DNA of 64,000 nt from Herbiconiux sp. VKM Ac-1786 (GCF_015350805.1 NZ_JADKSG010000002.1:930001-994000); one strand, 5' to 3'; shown: positions 17,246-25,566, counted from the first letter of the stretch. Made by a program: numbers and translations. The notes: a model not told the origin generated them from the letters alone.

Positions 17246-17596
17246 ATGGCCGAAGCGGTGCAGGCGATCGATCCCTCGGTGCCGCCGAGCGGAACCGGCT
17301 GCGTGGAGTGCGAGGCGACGGGCAGCTGGTGGCTGCACCTGCGCCGCTGCGCGGCCTGCGGGCACGTGGGCTGCTGCGACGACTCGCTGAACAAGCACGC
17401 CACCGCCCATTACCGGCAGACCGGGCATCCGGTGATGCAGAGCTTCGAGCCGGGCGAGGACTGGTTCTGGGACTACGCCACCGAGGACTACACCGACGGG
17501 CCGCGGCTGGCCGACCCGCAGAGCCACCCCGCGTCGCAGACGGTGCCGGGGCCGGCCGAGCGCGTGCCCGCCGACTGGGAGTCGCTGCTCGGCTGA
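17246..17596 (+). CDS. UBP-type zinc finger protein
   Basis: A 116-residue protein with a UBP-type zinc finger: the ordered Cys/His set GCVECEATGSWWLHLRRCA then CGHVGCCDDSLNKHATAHY and TGHPVMQSFEPGEDWFWDY. In eukaryotes this fold binds the ubiquitin C-terminus; bacterial stand-alone members are common in actinobacteria and have no assigned role. A GAAGGGAG box precedes ATG 17246 and TAGCGT about 30 bases upstream is a plausible -10 box. The C-terminal 30 residues are Pro-rich and probably disordered. Confidence 0.8.
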   Translation: MAEAVQAIDPSVPPSGTGCVECEATGSWWLHLRRCAACGHVGCCDDSLNKHATAHYRQTGHPVMQSFEPGEDWFWDYATEDYTDGPRLADPQSHPASQTVPGPAERVPADWESLLG

Positions 17597-17662
17597 TCAC
17601 CCGGCCTAAGTGGTAGCGGAAGGGCCACGCGCCCCGCCCGGGGGCCTTCCTACCCTGAGGGC

Positions 17663-18826
17663 ATGAACCTCCAAGACGTCGTCGACGAACTCGCCGAATC
17701 GCTCGGTCGCTCCGTGGTGGTCAACGATCTCGCCTACCGCCCGCTCGCCGCGAGCGCGCAGGGCGACGAGATCGACCGCATCCGCACGGTGAGCCTGCTG
17801 CAGCGCTCCACCCCCCAGCCCTACCAGGCCTACCTCGACGAGCTGCAGGTCAACACGGCCCGGCAGCCCATGCTGATCGGGCTCGAGGAGTTCGGCGGCC
17901 GGGAGCGGCTCGCCGTGCCGATCCGGGACGAGTCGGGCACCGTGGCAATCCTCTGGCTGATCACCGGCGACCTGCCGCCGCTCACCGCGGCCGACTACGC
18001 CGCGATCGAGGCGGCCGGATCGCTGCTGCGGGCGCTGCTCTCGGCCGACGGCGAGGGGGCGGGCGAGGGCACCAGTCGCCCGGCGGTGCTGCGGCGCCTG
18101 CTGTCGGCCGACCCCGCGACCCGGCGGCGCGCCTTCTCCGACGCCGTCACGAAGCGGTTCCTCGAACGCGGGCCCGGCACGGTCGTGCGGGCGGTGATGG
18201 TGGGGCTCGACCGCTCCCACGTCGAGCGCGTCGCGTTCGGGCGGCACCTCGGTGCGCTCCGCTCCCCCGGCTTCGCGTTCCTCGGCGAGTGCGGCGACGC
18301 CCTGATCGTCGTCGGCCGGGCCGGTGACCGGGAGGTGCTCGACGACACGATCCGCCGTGAGGCCGAGCGGTACGGGATGCCCGTCGCCGCGATCGGCTCG
18401 GCCCACCACGACCGCGCCGACGACGACCTGCAGAACGCCGTCGACCAGGCCTGCACCGCCGCCGCCATCATCTCGGCCCTGCCCCAGCTCGGCCCCGGCG
18501 CCGACATCGGGGAGCTGGGCGCGTGGGCGATGCTCTCCGCGATCGTGGGCGACCGCCGGCAGCTGGCGACCTTCTCGCCCGCCGCCCACCGGCTCTGCGT
18601 CGAGGGCGACCCGCTGCAGCGCACCACGGTCGAGACCTACCTCGATGTCTGCGGGCAGGTGCGCGACGCCTGCGAGCTGCTGCACATCCACCGCACGACG
18701 CTCTACTATCGGCTCGAGAACATGCCGGAGGTGGTCAAGGCGGCGCTCGACGACGGGATGCAGCGGAGCACGCTGCACCTGTGCCTGAAGCTGATCCGGT
18801 TCTGGGAAGCGACGGGCCGGGCGTAG
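17663..18826 (+). CDS. PucR/CdaR-like transcriptional regulator
   Basis: A 387-residue regulator whose C-terminal helix-turn-helix (about 325-375, GQVRDACELLHIHRTTLYYR) is the PucR/HTH_30 type. The N-terminal region starts MNLQDVVDELAESLGRSVVV and looks GAF-like. TACCCT lies 7 bases before ATG 17663 with no Shine-Dalgarno box, so the mRNA is probably leaderless. The next two genes (flavoprotein and MFS transporter) are on the same strand 22 bases downstream and are the likely regulon. Confidence 0.8.
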   Translation: MNLQDVVDELAESLGRSVVVNDLAYRPLAASAQGDEIDRIRTVSLLQRSTPQPYQAYLDELQVNTARQPMLIGLEEFGGRERLAVPIRDESGTVAILWLITGDLPPLTAADYAAIEAAGSLLRALLSADGEGAGEGTSRPAVLRRLLSADPATRRRAFSDAVTKRFLERGPGTVVRAVMVGLDRSHVERVAFGRHLGALRSPGFAFLGECGDALIVVGRAGDREVLDDTIRREAERYGMPVAAIGSAHHDRADDDLQNAVDQACTAAAIISALPQLGPGADIGELGAWAMLSAIVGDRRQLATFSPAAHRLCVEGDPLQRTTVETYLDVCGQVRDACELLHIHRTTLYYRLENMPEVVKAALDDGMQRSTLHLCLKLIRFWEATGRA

Positions 18827-18848
18827 GCCCGGCGGACGAGGACGACGA

Positions 18849-20114
18849 GTGACCGAGCAGACCGCGACCGCCCCCCGCACCGTCCACCTCTACGGCGAGC
18901 GCCGCAGCCGCGACGCCTACGCCATCCGGGACTTCCTGACCCGCAGCGTCGTCGACTTCACCTGGACGACGCTCGCCACCGACGAGCAGTGCCGCAGCCT
19001 CCTCGGCGTGCCGCTGTCGGCGGCGCGGCTGCCGGTCGTCGACCTGCCCGACGGCACCCGGTTGAACGACCCCAGCCTCGCCGAGATCGCGACGCGCCTG
19101 GGCTGGGTCGAGGCCCCGAAGCTCGCCGAGTACGACCTGTCGATCTACGGCGCCGGCCCGGCCGGGCTGTCGGCGGCGGTCTACGCCGCGTCGGAGGGCC
19201 TGCGGGTCGTGGTCGTCGAACGCGAGGCCGTCGGCGGCCAGGCCGGCTGCAGCAGCCTGATCGAGAACTACCTCGGCTTCCCGCACGGCATCGCGGGCGC
19301 CGACCTGGCCGAACGCGCCCGGCAGCAGGCCGTGGAGTTCGGCGCCGAGCTGCTGATGATGCGGGCCGGGGTGCAGGGCGAGTTCCACGACGGCCGCATC
19401 CACGCCCGCCTCGCCGACGGCAGCACCCTGGTCGCCCGCTCCAACATCTGCGCCACCGGCGTGGAGTGGCGGCGCCTCGGCCTCGACCGCGAGGACGAGC
19501 TGCTCGGCCTCGGCCTCTACTACGGCGCCGGCACCAGCGAGGCGCCCGAGTGCGCCGGGGAGCAGGTCTTCGTCGTCGGGGGCGGCAACTCCGCCGGCCA
19601 GGCCGTGATGAACCTCGCCGCCCACGCCGCGCGGGTCACGATGCTCGTGCGCGGTGCGGATCTCAGCGACACGCTCTCCAGTTACCTCGCGATGCGGGTG
19701 ATGGCGCAGCCGAACGTCGACATCCGCCTGAACACGCGCATCACCGCGCTGCACGGCGACGACGGGCTGACCGGGCTGACGCTCGAGGACAGCCTCACGG
19801 GCGAGCGCCAGGACGTCGCCGCGTCGCGCGTGTTCGTCTGCATCGGCGGGTCGCCCGACACCGACTGGGCCGAGGCGACGCCGATCGTGCGCGATCGGCT
19901 CGGCTACCTCGTCACCGGGCCGGACCTCACGGCGGGCGACCTCGCCGCCTGGCCGCTCGAGCGGCATCCGTTCTTCCTCGAGACGAGCGTGCCCGGGTCG
20001 TTCGCCGCCGGGGACGTACGCCAGAACTCGGTCAAGCGCGTCGCCTCGGCCGTCGGCGAGGGCGCCATGGCCGTCACCTTCGCCCACCGCTACCTCGGGG
20101 AGACGTTCGGATGA
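18849..20114 (+). CDS. Thioredoxin-reductase-like FAD oxidoreductase with N-terminal thioredoxin-fold domain
   Basis: A 421-residue flavoenzyme. Residues 10-95 form a glutaredoxin-like domain (HLYGERRSRDAYAIRDFLTR) without a CxxC motif. The FAD motif is IYGAGPAGLSAAVYAASEGL and the NADPH motif VVGGGNSAGQAVMNLAAHAA; the C-terminal block GSFAAGDVRQNSVKRVA is the usual FAD-binding end. The redox CxxC of true thioredoxin reductase is replaced: the equivalent region reads NICATGVEW. It therefore probably does not reduce thioredoxin. It is coupled to the MFS gene by ATGA overlap, which suggests detoxification of an exported or imported small molecule. Confidence 0.8.
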   Translation: MTEQTATAPRTVHLYGERRSRDAYAIRDFLTRSVVDFTWTTLATDEQCRSLLGVPLSAARLPVVDLPDGTRLNDPSLAEIATRLGWVEAPKLAEYDLSIYGAGPAGLSAAVYAASEGLRVVVVEREAVGGQAGCSSLIENYLGFPHGIAGADLAERARQQAVEFGAELLMMRAGVQGEFHDGRIHARLADGSTLVARSNICATGVEWRRLGLDREDELLGLGLYYGAGTSEAPECAGEQVFVVGGGNSAGQAVMNLAAHAARVTMLVRGADLSDTLSSYLAMRVMAQPNVDIRLNTRITALHGDDGLTGLTLEDSLTGERQDVAASRVFVCIGGSPDTDWAEATPIVRDRLGYLVTGPDLTAGDLAAWPLERHPFFLETSVPGSFAAGDVRQNSVKRVASAVGEGAMAVTFAHRYLGETFG

Positions 20115-21331
20115 CCCTCACCCGCTCGCCCCGCCGCCTCGCCGTCGCGCACGGGCCCGCCTTCTGGATCGTGGCCGTCACCTTCCTGCTCGTGATGGCC
20201 TACTCGACCGTGCCGACACCGCTCTACCCGCTGTACGAGCAGCGCGACGGCTTCCCGCCGTTCGTCGTCACCATGATCTTCGCCGCCTACGCCGTGGGGG
20301 TGATGGTCAGCCTCTACCTCGCGGGCCACGTCAGCGACTGGCTCGGCCGCCGGCGGGTGCTGCTCGTGGCCGTGCTCGTCTCGGCCCTGTCGGCCGTGCT
20401 GTTCCTGTTCTTCACCGAGGTGCCGGGGCTGCTCGTCGCGCGCTTCGTCAACGGGGCGAGCATCGGCATCCTGACCGCCACCGCCACCGCGCACCTCGGC
20501 GAGCTGAGGGCGCGGGCGAAGCCCGACGAGAACTCGATCGTGGCCGCCTCGGTCTCCGGTGCCGCCAACCTCGGCGGCCTCGCGCTCGGCCCCCTGATCG
20601 GCGGGTTCTTCGCCGAGTTCCTGCCCGACCCGCTGATGCTGCCGCACCTCGTCTTCCTCGTCGTGCTGATCGTGGCGGCGCTCGTGCTCCTGCTGGTGCC
20701 CGAGACGGTCGACGTGCCGACCGGCGACGACCGCCCCCGGTATCGCCCGCAGCGACTCTCGGTGCCCGCCGGCTCGGGCCGGGCGTTCGCCGTGGCGGCG
20801 TTCGGGGCCTTCTCGGCCTTCGCCGTGTTCGGCCTGTTCTCCTCGCTCGCGCCGACCTTCCTCGTCGTGACCTTCGACTCCCCCGACCACCTGCTGGCCG
20901 GCGCCGTCTCGTTCTCGGTCTTCGCCGCGGCCGCCCTCGGTCAGCTGGCGCTGGTGAAGCTCAGGATGCGCACCCAGCTCACCATCGCCCTCCTCGGCTG
21001 CACGGCGGGCCTCGTGCTCGTCGCGGCGGGGGCGCTGCTGCCCGTGCTGGCGCTGTTCCTCCTGGGCGGCGTGGTCGCCGGGCTCGGAGTGGGACTGCTG
21101 TTCAAGGGGGCGCTCGGCACGGCCATCGGGCTCGCCGAGCCGACGCGGCGGGGCGAGACGCTGGCGCTGGTGTTCCTGATCGCGTACGCCGGGCTCGCGG
21201 TGCCGGCGCTCGGGGTGGGTGCGGCGCTGGCGTTCGTGCCGGCTCTCGTGGCGCTGGTGGTGTTCGTGGTGCTGGTGCTGGTGGCGACGACGGCGGCGAT
21301 CGTGATGATGCGGCGGCGGGCGGGGCGGTAG
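20111..21331 (+). CDS. MFS transporter
   Basis: A 406-residue major facilitator superfamily permease with twelve predicted helices. The first intracellular loop carries the family motif GHVSDWLGRRRVLL (about 70-85), and the start TVPTPLYPLYEQRDGFPP is characteristic of actinobacterial drug or metabolite exporters. Its start overlaps the stop of the flavoprotein gene, and both sit downstream of the PucR-like regulator, so the three probably serve one compound. The substrate and direction are not deducible. Confidence 0.8.
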   Translation: MTLTRSPRRLAVAHGPAFWIVAVTFLLVMAYSTVPTPLYPLYEQRDGFPPFVVTMIFAAYAVGVMVSLYLAGHVSDWLGRRRVLLVAVLVSALSAVLFLFFTEVPGLLVARFVNGASIGILTATATAHLGELRARAKPDENSIVAASVSGAANLGGLALGPLIGGFFAEFLPDPLMLPHLVFLVVLIVAALVLLLVPETVDVPTGDDRPRYRPQRLSVPAGSGRAFAVAAFGAFSAFAVFGLFSSLAPTFLVVTFDSPDHLLAGAVSFSVFAAAALGQLALVKLRMRTQLTIALLGCTAGLVLVAAGALLPVLALFLLGGVVAGLGVGLLFKGALGTAIGLAEPTRRGETLALVFLIAYAGLAVPALGVGAALAFVPALVALVVFVVLVLVATTAAIVMMRRRAGR

Positions 21332-21344
21332 GGGGTGCGGCGGG

Positions 21345-21923
21345 CTAGTGGCCGGCCAGGGCGGCCGCTTCGCTGAGCCAGCGGCGGTGCTGGTCCCAGG
21401 GGTCGGTCGCGCCGGCGCGGAGCACGTCGATGTGCGCCAGGAGCGCGTCGTGCTCGTCGAACCACTCCCGGCCCGCCCGGTGCGCGGCGAACTGCTGGTG
21501 CCGCCTCTGCTCCAGGCGCCGGTCGCCGCGCTCGAACGCCAGCAGCTCCTCGTAGTGCAGCTGCCCGAGTCGGGAGCGCGGGTTGGCCGAGGTGCCGATC
21601 TTGATCCGCCCCCGCGAGCGGATGTAGTACACGACGTCGACCCGCACCGGCCGCGCATCCGGGTCGGGATGCTCGTGCAGCCGCCACTCGCACACCGCGC
21701 ACAGCCAGCCCGACGGCCACCTCACCCCGAGCCGCGATCCACACGCCGGGCAGGGTGAGGGCAGCACATCCGTCACCCCGGCCTCGCCCGCGACCCACTC
21801 GGAGGCGCGCAGCAGGTGCTCCTCGCAGAGCCCGAGCCCGGCCTCGACGACCACGGGCCGGCCGCAGCGGCCGGATGCGCCGAGCGGATCGGTCGCGCCG
21901 CAGCCCGCGTTCGGATGTTCCAT
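21345..21923 (-). CDS. GIY-YIG (T5orf172/Mug113-type) nuclease-like protein with N-terminal zinc ribbon
   Basis: A 192-residue protein. The C-terminal half has the T5orf172 form of the GIY-YIG fold: VVYYIRSRGRIKIGTSANPR, then RSRLGQLHYEELLAFE, and a late histidine-rich EQRRHQQFAAHRAGREWFDE. The N-terminal half has cysteine pairs (GRCGRP, LCEEH, CPACG, CAVCEWRLHEH) that can bind zinc. Family members occur in phages, mobile elements and defence loci and are presumed DNA nucleases. No ribosome site is clear at ATG 21923; an ATG at 21938 is also possible. Nineteen-base repeats lie just upstream. Confidence 0.7.
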   Translation of the reverse strand: MEHPNAGCGATDPLGASGRCGRPVVVEAGLGLCEEHLLRASEWVAGEAGVTDVLPSPCPACGSRLGVRWPSGWLCAVCEWRLHEHPDPDARPVRVDVVYYIRSRGRIKIGTSANPRSRLGQLHYEELLAFERGDRRLEQRRHQQFAAHRAGREWFDEHDALLAHIDVLRAGATDPWDQHRRWLSEAAALAGH

Positions 21924-21974
21924 GACGGCACGGTACAACGGGCCGCCGACACCGGCGTGCGGGTCGCTGCCCGG

Positions 21975-22063
21975 CTCAGGCCGCGCTGTGCGCCTCAGGT
22001 CGCTCTGCCCGGCTCGGGCCGCTCTGTGCGGCTCAGGTCGCTCTGCCCGGCTCAGGCCGCGAC
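21975..22063. repeat. 19-bp tandem repeat, four units plus a partial fifth
   Basis: Units start at 21975, 21994, 22013, 22032 and 22051. The second and fourth are identical (CTCAGGTCGCTCTGCCCGG); the others differ at a few bases. The array fills the gap between ridA and the GIY-YIG gene and its last part lies in the ridA stop region. Confidence 0.85.
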
Positions 22064-22435
22064 GAGCTCGATCTCGACGCGGGCGCCGAGCGGGAGGCCG
22101 GCCACGGCGACGGTGGTGCGGGCGGGATAGGGCGTGGCGAACATCCGCTCGTAGACCGCGTTCATCGCCGCGAAGTCCTCCATCGAGGTGAGGTAGACGT
22201 TGACCTTCACGGCGTCGGCCAGGGTGCGGCCGGCTGCGGCGAGCACGAGGCCCAGGTTCTCGAAGACGCGCTCGGTCTGCGCGGTGATGTCGCCGTCGAC
22301 GAGCCGACCGGTCGCGGGGTCGATGGGCGTCTGGCCGGAGAGGTAGAGCAGCTCGCGCCCCTGCCCGGTGGCCGCGTGCGAGTAGGGGCCGACCGCGCGG
22401 GGCGCGTCGCGGGCGTCGATGGGGTGCCTGGGCAT
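22052..22435 (-). CDS. RidA-family (YjgF/UK114) protein
   Basis: A 127-residue member of the RidA family, small trimeric proteins of which the best known deaminate reactive enamines or imines formed by PLP enzymes. Hallmarks are AVGPYSHAATG, LLYLSGQTPIDPATG, the middle NLGLVLAAAGRTLADAVKVNV and YPARTTVAVAGLPLGARVEI, which holds the arginine used for carboxylate binding in deaminating members. ATG 22435 begins the conserved region. It stands alone between two putative nuclease genes. Confidence 0.85.
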   Translation of the reverse strand: MPRHPIDARDAPRAVGPYSHAATGQGRELLYLSGQTPIDPATGRLVDGDITAQTERVFENLGLVLAAAGRTLADAVKVNVYLTSMEDFAAMNAVYERMFATPYPARTTVAVAGLPLGARVEIELVAA

Positions 22436-22598
22436 GGGGAGATCATCCCACGGCCGGGTGGCGCGCCGAGGGGTTCGGTGGGGGTCACCCACGTCGGAAT
22501 GCGAACCGGCGCCCGCCGGCCGCCGCCGCGCGTTGGATCCCTCGGTCGGCGACGTGACAGCCTGGGCGGGGCGGCAGTCGCGCGCCGGGAAGGCAGAG

Positions 22599-22919
22599 AT
22601 GGGCAAGTTCACCTACGACTCCTCGCTGACCGTCGACTTCGAGGATCGCGCGCTCGCCCATCTGCAGGTCGTCATCGCCGCGAAGCTGCGCCGCGGCGAG
22701 TCGTTCACCTTCAGCTGGAAGGACGACCCGCAGATCGGCGACGGGCGGACCGCGGTGTGGATCCACGCGTCGGTGCCCCTGGTCTTCAGGTTCTTCGGCG
22801 GCCGCGTTCCGGCGATCGACCGGCGCTGGGTGGACGCGCTGATGCAGACGGCGAGCTCTGCCTCGGGCCTGCACCTCGTCCCCGAGCCGCTCGACGGCGC
22901 CGCCCCGCCGGCGCCCTGA
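22599..22919 (+). CDS. DUF7882-family small protein (copy 3 of 3)
   Basis: A 106-residue protein of the same family as 4394-4690: MGKFTYDSSLTVDFEDRALA, AAKLRRGESFTFSW, VPLVFRFFGGRVPAIDRRW and a late SASGLHLVPEP. The two full copies share the AKLRRGE-x-F core and the C-terminal DRRW/NRRW-x-D-x-L-M helix. GGGAAGG lies 6 bases before the start. Its function is unknown. It lies head to tail with the zinc-ribbon nuclease gene, separated by a 32-bp repeat array. Confidence 0.75.
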   Translation: MGKFTYDSSLTVDFEDRALAHLQVVIAAKLRRGESFTFSWKDDPQIGDGRTAVWIHASVPLVFRFFGGRVPAIDRRWVDALMQTASSASGLHLVPEPLDGAAPPAP

Positions 22920-22944
22920 CGCACCCCGCCCGCCCCGGCGGCCT

Positions 22945-23072
22945 CCCGGCGGCAGCGTCGGGCTCACAGCGGCGGGCTGGCGGCACGCTTCTGACTCAGG
23001 GTGGCGGCCTGGCGGCAGCGTTTCTCTCACGGCGGGGGGCCTGGCGGCAGCGTTTCTCTCACGGCGGGGGGC
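22945..23072. repeat. 32-bp tandem repeat, four units
   Basis: Units start at 22945, 22977, 23009 and 23041. The last two are identical (each begins CTGGCGGCAGCGTTTCTCTC); the first two are diverged copies in the same register. The array fills the gap before the zinc-ribbon nuclease gene. There is no spacer between units, so it is not a CRISPR array. Confidence 0.85.
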
Positions 23073-23183
23073 CTGGTGCCCATGACTGGCGTCAGGCGGT
23101 CGGAGGGTCGGGGTGGGGCGATGTCGGTGGTCGATCGTAGGGTCGGAGCGGCCGTGGCGGTGCGGCCGGGAAGGAGCGCGGGC

Positions 23184-24674
23184 GTGCCCGAGAGCATCGA
23201 CGCCTGGTGGTCGCGACGCCAGCGCTCGAAGGGCAGCGATGTGCCCTATGCCGTCGGCACCTACCGCGACGACTGGGCGCGCTACCCCGTGCTCGTGCGG
23301 CAGTACCACCCCGACCTCAACCGCATGATCACCCTCACCCAGGTGCCGCCCGCCGCCGACGTGTACCTCACCTGGCAGTGCGAGGCCGGCCACGTCTTCA
23401 TCGCGACCCCCGCCGAGCAGCGCGCGCGCCCGGGCGGCGGCCAGCGACGGCGCTCGGTCTGGTGCCCCACCTGCTCCGACCTCGCGGCCCCGCGCCGCCC
23501 GCCCCGCCCCTTCCCGGGTCCGTCCGTGCCGCTCGACGGCCCCGCCGCGGCTCGGCCTCGCGCTTCCACCGCCGGGCACGACCGCCCACCCGGCGCACCG
23601 GCCGACCGGGCCGCTGCCTCCCACGAGCGCGCGGATGCGGCAGCCACGACCGGCGAGGCAGCCGTTCGGCGGGGCGCGCCGGCGCGGGCATCCCAGGGGT
23701 CGCGGCGGTCGGGGAGGTCAGGACGATCGGGGCGGCCGACGGGATCGATGGGGTCGGCAGGGTCCACGGGATCGACGGGATCGACACGGTCGACAGGGTC
23801 CACGGGATCGACGGGATCGACACGGTCGACAGGGTCCACGGGATCGACGGGATCGACAGGGTCGACGGGATCGACAGGGTCGACAGGGTCCACGGGATCG
23901 ACGGGATCGACAGGGTCGACAGGGTCGACAGGGTCGACGGGGGCGACGGGATCGACGGGGGCGACGGCGTACCGGCCGGTGGCGCGGTCGGCCGAGGCCG
24001 CGCCGCCGGCGCCGCCCGGGGTGTCGGCCGCGGGGCGGCGGGCTCGGGCGGGGATCGTGCGGCTGGCCACGGCGCCGTTCGTCGTGCCGCCGCTGCCCGA
24101 GGAGGGGCCGGTGGTGCACGGCGGGGACGCGCATCCGCCGCCGCCGTCGATGGAGCTGCCCGGGCATCCGTTCGACGCGGAGGCCGGGGCGTTGAGCAGC
24201 GAGGACGTGCGCACCGACCCGCGGCACCGGGCCGGCGACCCGTTCCACAGCAGCCGGGCGCCGCGCACGGCATCCGCCGCGGAGGCCGAGCTGCGCGCGC
24301 GCCTCGCCGAGCGCTTCGACCTCGACCTCTCCCCCGAGCGGGCGAACGCGATCGCGGTCACCCGGCCGTTCTTCGGGCGGACGGAGGTCTGGCCCGACAT
24401 CGTCATCCCCGAGCTGCGGGTCGCCATCGAGTACGACACGGTCGGCCGCTTCGGCCTCGAGCACGTCGGCCCCCGTGAGGACACCGACCGCCGGAAGGAC
24501 CGGATGCTCCGGGCCGTCGACTGGGAGGTGATCCGGGTGCGCTGCGGCAAGCTGCAGCCGATCGGCCCCCACGACATCGTCGCGTCGGGGGTCACGAATC
24601 GCGTGGTCGACGCCCTGGTGGACGGGCTCCGCGCCATCCGCGGCGATCTCTTCGTCAACGCGTACCTGCGCTGA
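23184..24674 (+). CDS. Zinc-ribbon protein with Gly-Ser-Thr linker and C-terminal PD-(D/E)XK (DUF559/Vsr-like) nuclease domain
   Basis: A 496-residue multi-domain protein. Residues 1-100 have the arrangement of the probable zinc-ribbon DUF4379: [20 protein letters not shown], then [14 protein letters not shown] and [10 protein letters not shown] with the CxxC pairs. A Pro/Ala-rich part and 75 residues of near-pure GST units follow (about 186-260). The last 130 residues, from [20 protein letters not shown], contain [19 protein letters not shown], the D-x(n)-E-Y-D pattern of very-short-patch-like nucleases, and [19 protein letters not shown] 23184 was chosen because AAGGAG lies 7 bases before it; ATG 23121 is possible. 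Its biological role is unknown. Confidence 0.7.
   Translation: MPESIDAWWSRRQRSKGSDVPYAVGTYRDDWARYPVLVRQYHPDLNRMITLTQVPPAADVYLTWQCEAGHVFIATPAEQRARPGGGQRRRSVWCPTCSDLAAPRRPPRPFPGPSVPLDGPAAARPRASTAGHDRPPGAPADRAAASHERADAAATTGEAAVRRGAPARASQGSRRSGRSGRSGRPTGSMGSAGSTGSTGSTRSTGSTGSTGSTRSTGSTGSTGSTGSTGSTGSTGSTGSTGSTGSTGSTGSTGATGSTGATAYRPVARSAEAAPPAPPGVSAAGRRARAGIVRLATAPFVVPPLPEEGPVVHGGDAHPPPPSMELPGHPFDAEAGALSSEDVRTDPRHRAGDPFHSSRAPRTASAAEAELRARLAERFDLDLSPERANAIAVTRPFFGRTEVWPDIVIPELRVAIEYDTVGRFGLEHVGPREDTDRRKDRMLRAVDWEVIRVRCGKLQPIGPHDIVASGVTNRVVDALVDGLRAIRGDLFVNAYLR
23742..23966 (+). repeat. In-frame 9-base repeats encoding a (Gly-Ser-Thr)n linker
   Basis: About 25 copies of a 9-base unit such as GGGTCGACA or GGATCGACG run without a break of frame, with a few Arg, Ala and Met variants. 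Higher-order units of 27 and 54 bases recur, a sign of repeated unequal crossing-over or slippage. The phase of three keeps the downstream nuclease domain in frame whatever the copy number. Confidence 0.9.
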
Positions 24675-24744
24675 CCCGCGCCCTCTGCCCGCCGCCCGGC
24701 TCGGGCCCGGCCGCATCGAGGCGAGCCGGCGTTAGCCTGGGGGC

Positions 24745-25176
24745 ATGGAGTGGGCGGACCGCATCGGGCTGACGTTCTGGGTCGTCGTGCTCGGGGTGGT
24801 GCTGGTGGCGTTCGCGGTGATCGGCTGGCGACTCGTCCGGATGGCCGCAGCCGCCCGACGCGGCGACTTCACGACGGGCCCCGCACGCGGCCGCACGGCC
24901 GGCCCCCGATCGACGCGATCCCCCTCGGCCCGCGGCAGCAGCCGCCGCCCCGGCACCGCCGACCGCGTCTACCTGCTCGACGACTCCCCGGACGGCTCGC
25001 CCGCTCCCAAGGCCACGGCTCCCGCCCGACCGGAGGTGGTGGACGACACGCCGGACGCCCCGCCCGCTCCCGAGGCCACGGCTCCCGACCGACCGGACGT
25101 GGTGAAGGATTCCGCGACGACGCCACCTCCCACCGAAGATCCTCGGCCGAGCCGCTCCGACGCTCCCGATCGGTAA
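24745..25176 (+). CDS. Small single-pass membrane protein, disordered tail
   Basis: A 143-residue protein of unknown function: a short N-terminus, one membrane helix (FWVVVLGVVLVAFAVIGWRL, residues 11-30), then a positively charged stretch and a Pro/Asp/Ala-rich tail with two copies of the pattern DDxPDxxPAPxATAPxRP-V. The topology suggests the tail faces the cytoplasm. TAGCCT lies 7 bases before ATG 24745, consistent with a leaderless mRNA. No named family is recognised. Confidence 0.55.
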   Translation: MEWADRIGLTFWVVVLGVVLVAFAVIGWRLVRMAAAARRGDFTTGPARGRTAGPRSTRSPSARGSSRRPGTADRVYLLDDSPDGSPAPKATAPARPEVVDDTPDAPPAPEATAPDRPDVVKDSATTPPPTEDPRPSRSDAPDR

Positions 25177-25191
25177 AGGCACCCGCGCGGG

Positions 25192-25422
25192 TCAGGCGGC
25201 GCGGGATGGGGCGGCGCGGGTGAGGGCGTCGTCGAGCTCGGCCAGGCCCAGCGCCAGGAGGTCGGCGTCGAGCGCACCCGTGTCGGCCTGGTGGGTGAGC
25301 GTGTAGAGCTCGAGCCGCAACCGGGCGGCCGCCGCCGGGGACGGGCCCGCGATCGTGTCGATGCGTGAGTGCAGGCGGCGGCGGTGGTCGATGAGCTCTG
25401 CCGTCCAGAGGCTGGTGGTCAT
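25192..25422 (-). CDS. Small helical protein of unknown function
   Basis: A 76-residue protein, mostly helical: TSLWTAELIDHRRRLHSRID, RLRLELYTLTHQADTGALDA and LLALGLAELDDALTRA. It has no signal peptide or membrane segment. The ATG at 25422 has AGGAG 8 bases upstream, which supports it as a real gene. It converges on the gene at 24745-25176 with 15 bases between stops. I do not recognise a family. Confidence 0.55.
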   Translation of the reverse strand: MTTSLWTAELIDHRRRLHSRIDTIAGPSPAAAARLRLELYTLTHQADTGALDADLLALGLAELDDALTRAAPSRAA

Positions 25423-25440
25423 GGTGATCTCCTGGTGATG

Positions 25441-25500
25441 CGCGGTCGGTGGGGTGCGGTAGGTGGGTGCGGTGCGGTAGGTGCGGTGCGGTGCGGTCGG
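25441..25500. repeat. Degenerate GGTGC/GGTGCGGT short repeats
   Basis: This stretch is built almost wholly from GGTGC, GCGGT and GGTAG words, with runs such as GGTGCGGTGCGGTGCGGT. It lies upstream of the small gene 25192-25422 and could affect its promoter. Confidence 0.7.
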
Positions 25501-25556
25501 GGGATGCGTGGGACGTGCTGGTCACCGTAGGCGACCAGGTGGGACGAGCATCCGAT

Positions 25557-25566
25557 GTGACGTCAC
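25557..25566. promoter_or_regulatory. Palindrome GTGACGTCAC in the intergenic region
   Basis: A perfect 10-base palindrome about 130 bases upstream of both divergent genes. Between 25423 and 25693 I see only this, the GGTGC repeats, a weak CTGGTC/GACCAG inverted repeat at 25518-25538, and a TACGCT box at 25682-25687 before the next gene. Confidence 0.3.

Noticed and set aside
23742-23966. CRISPR-like array
   Set aside because: The 9-base units are contiguous, have no spacers and encode a GST linker in frame.
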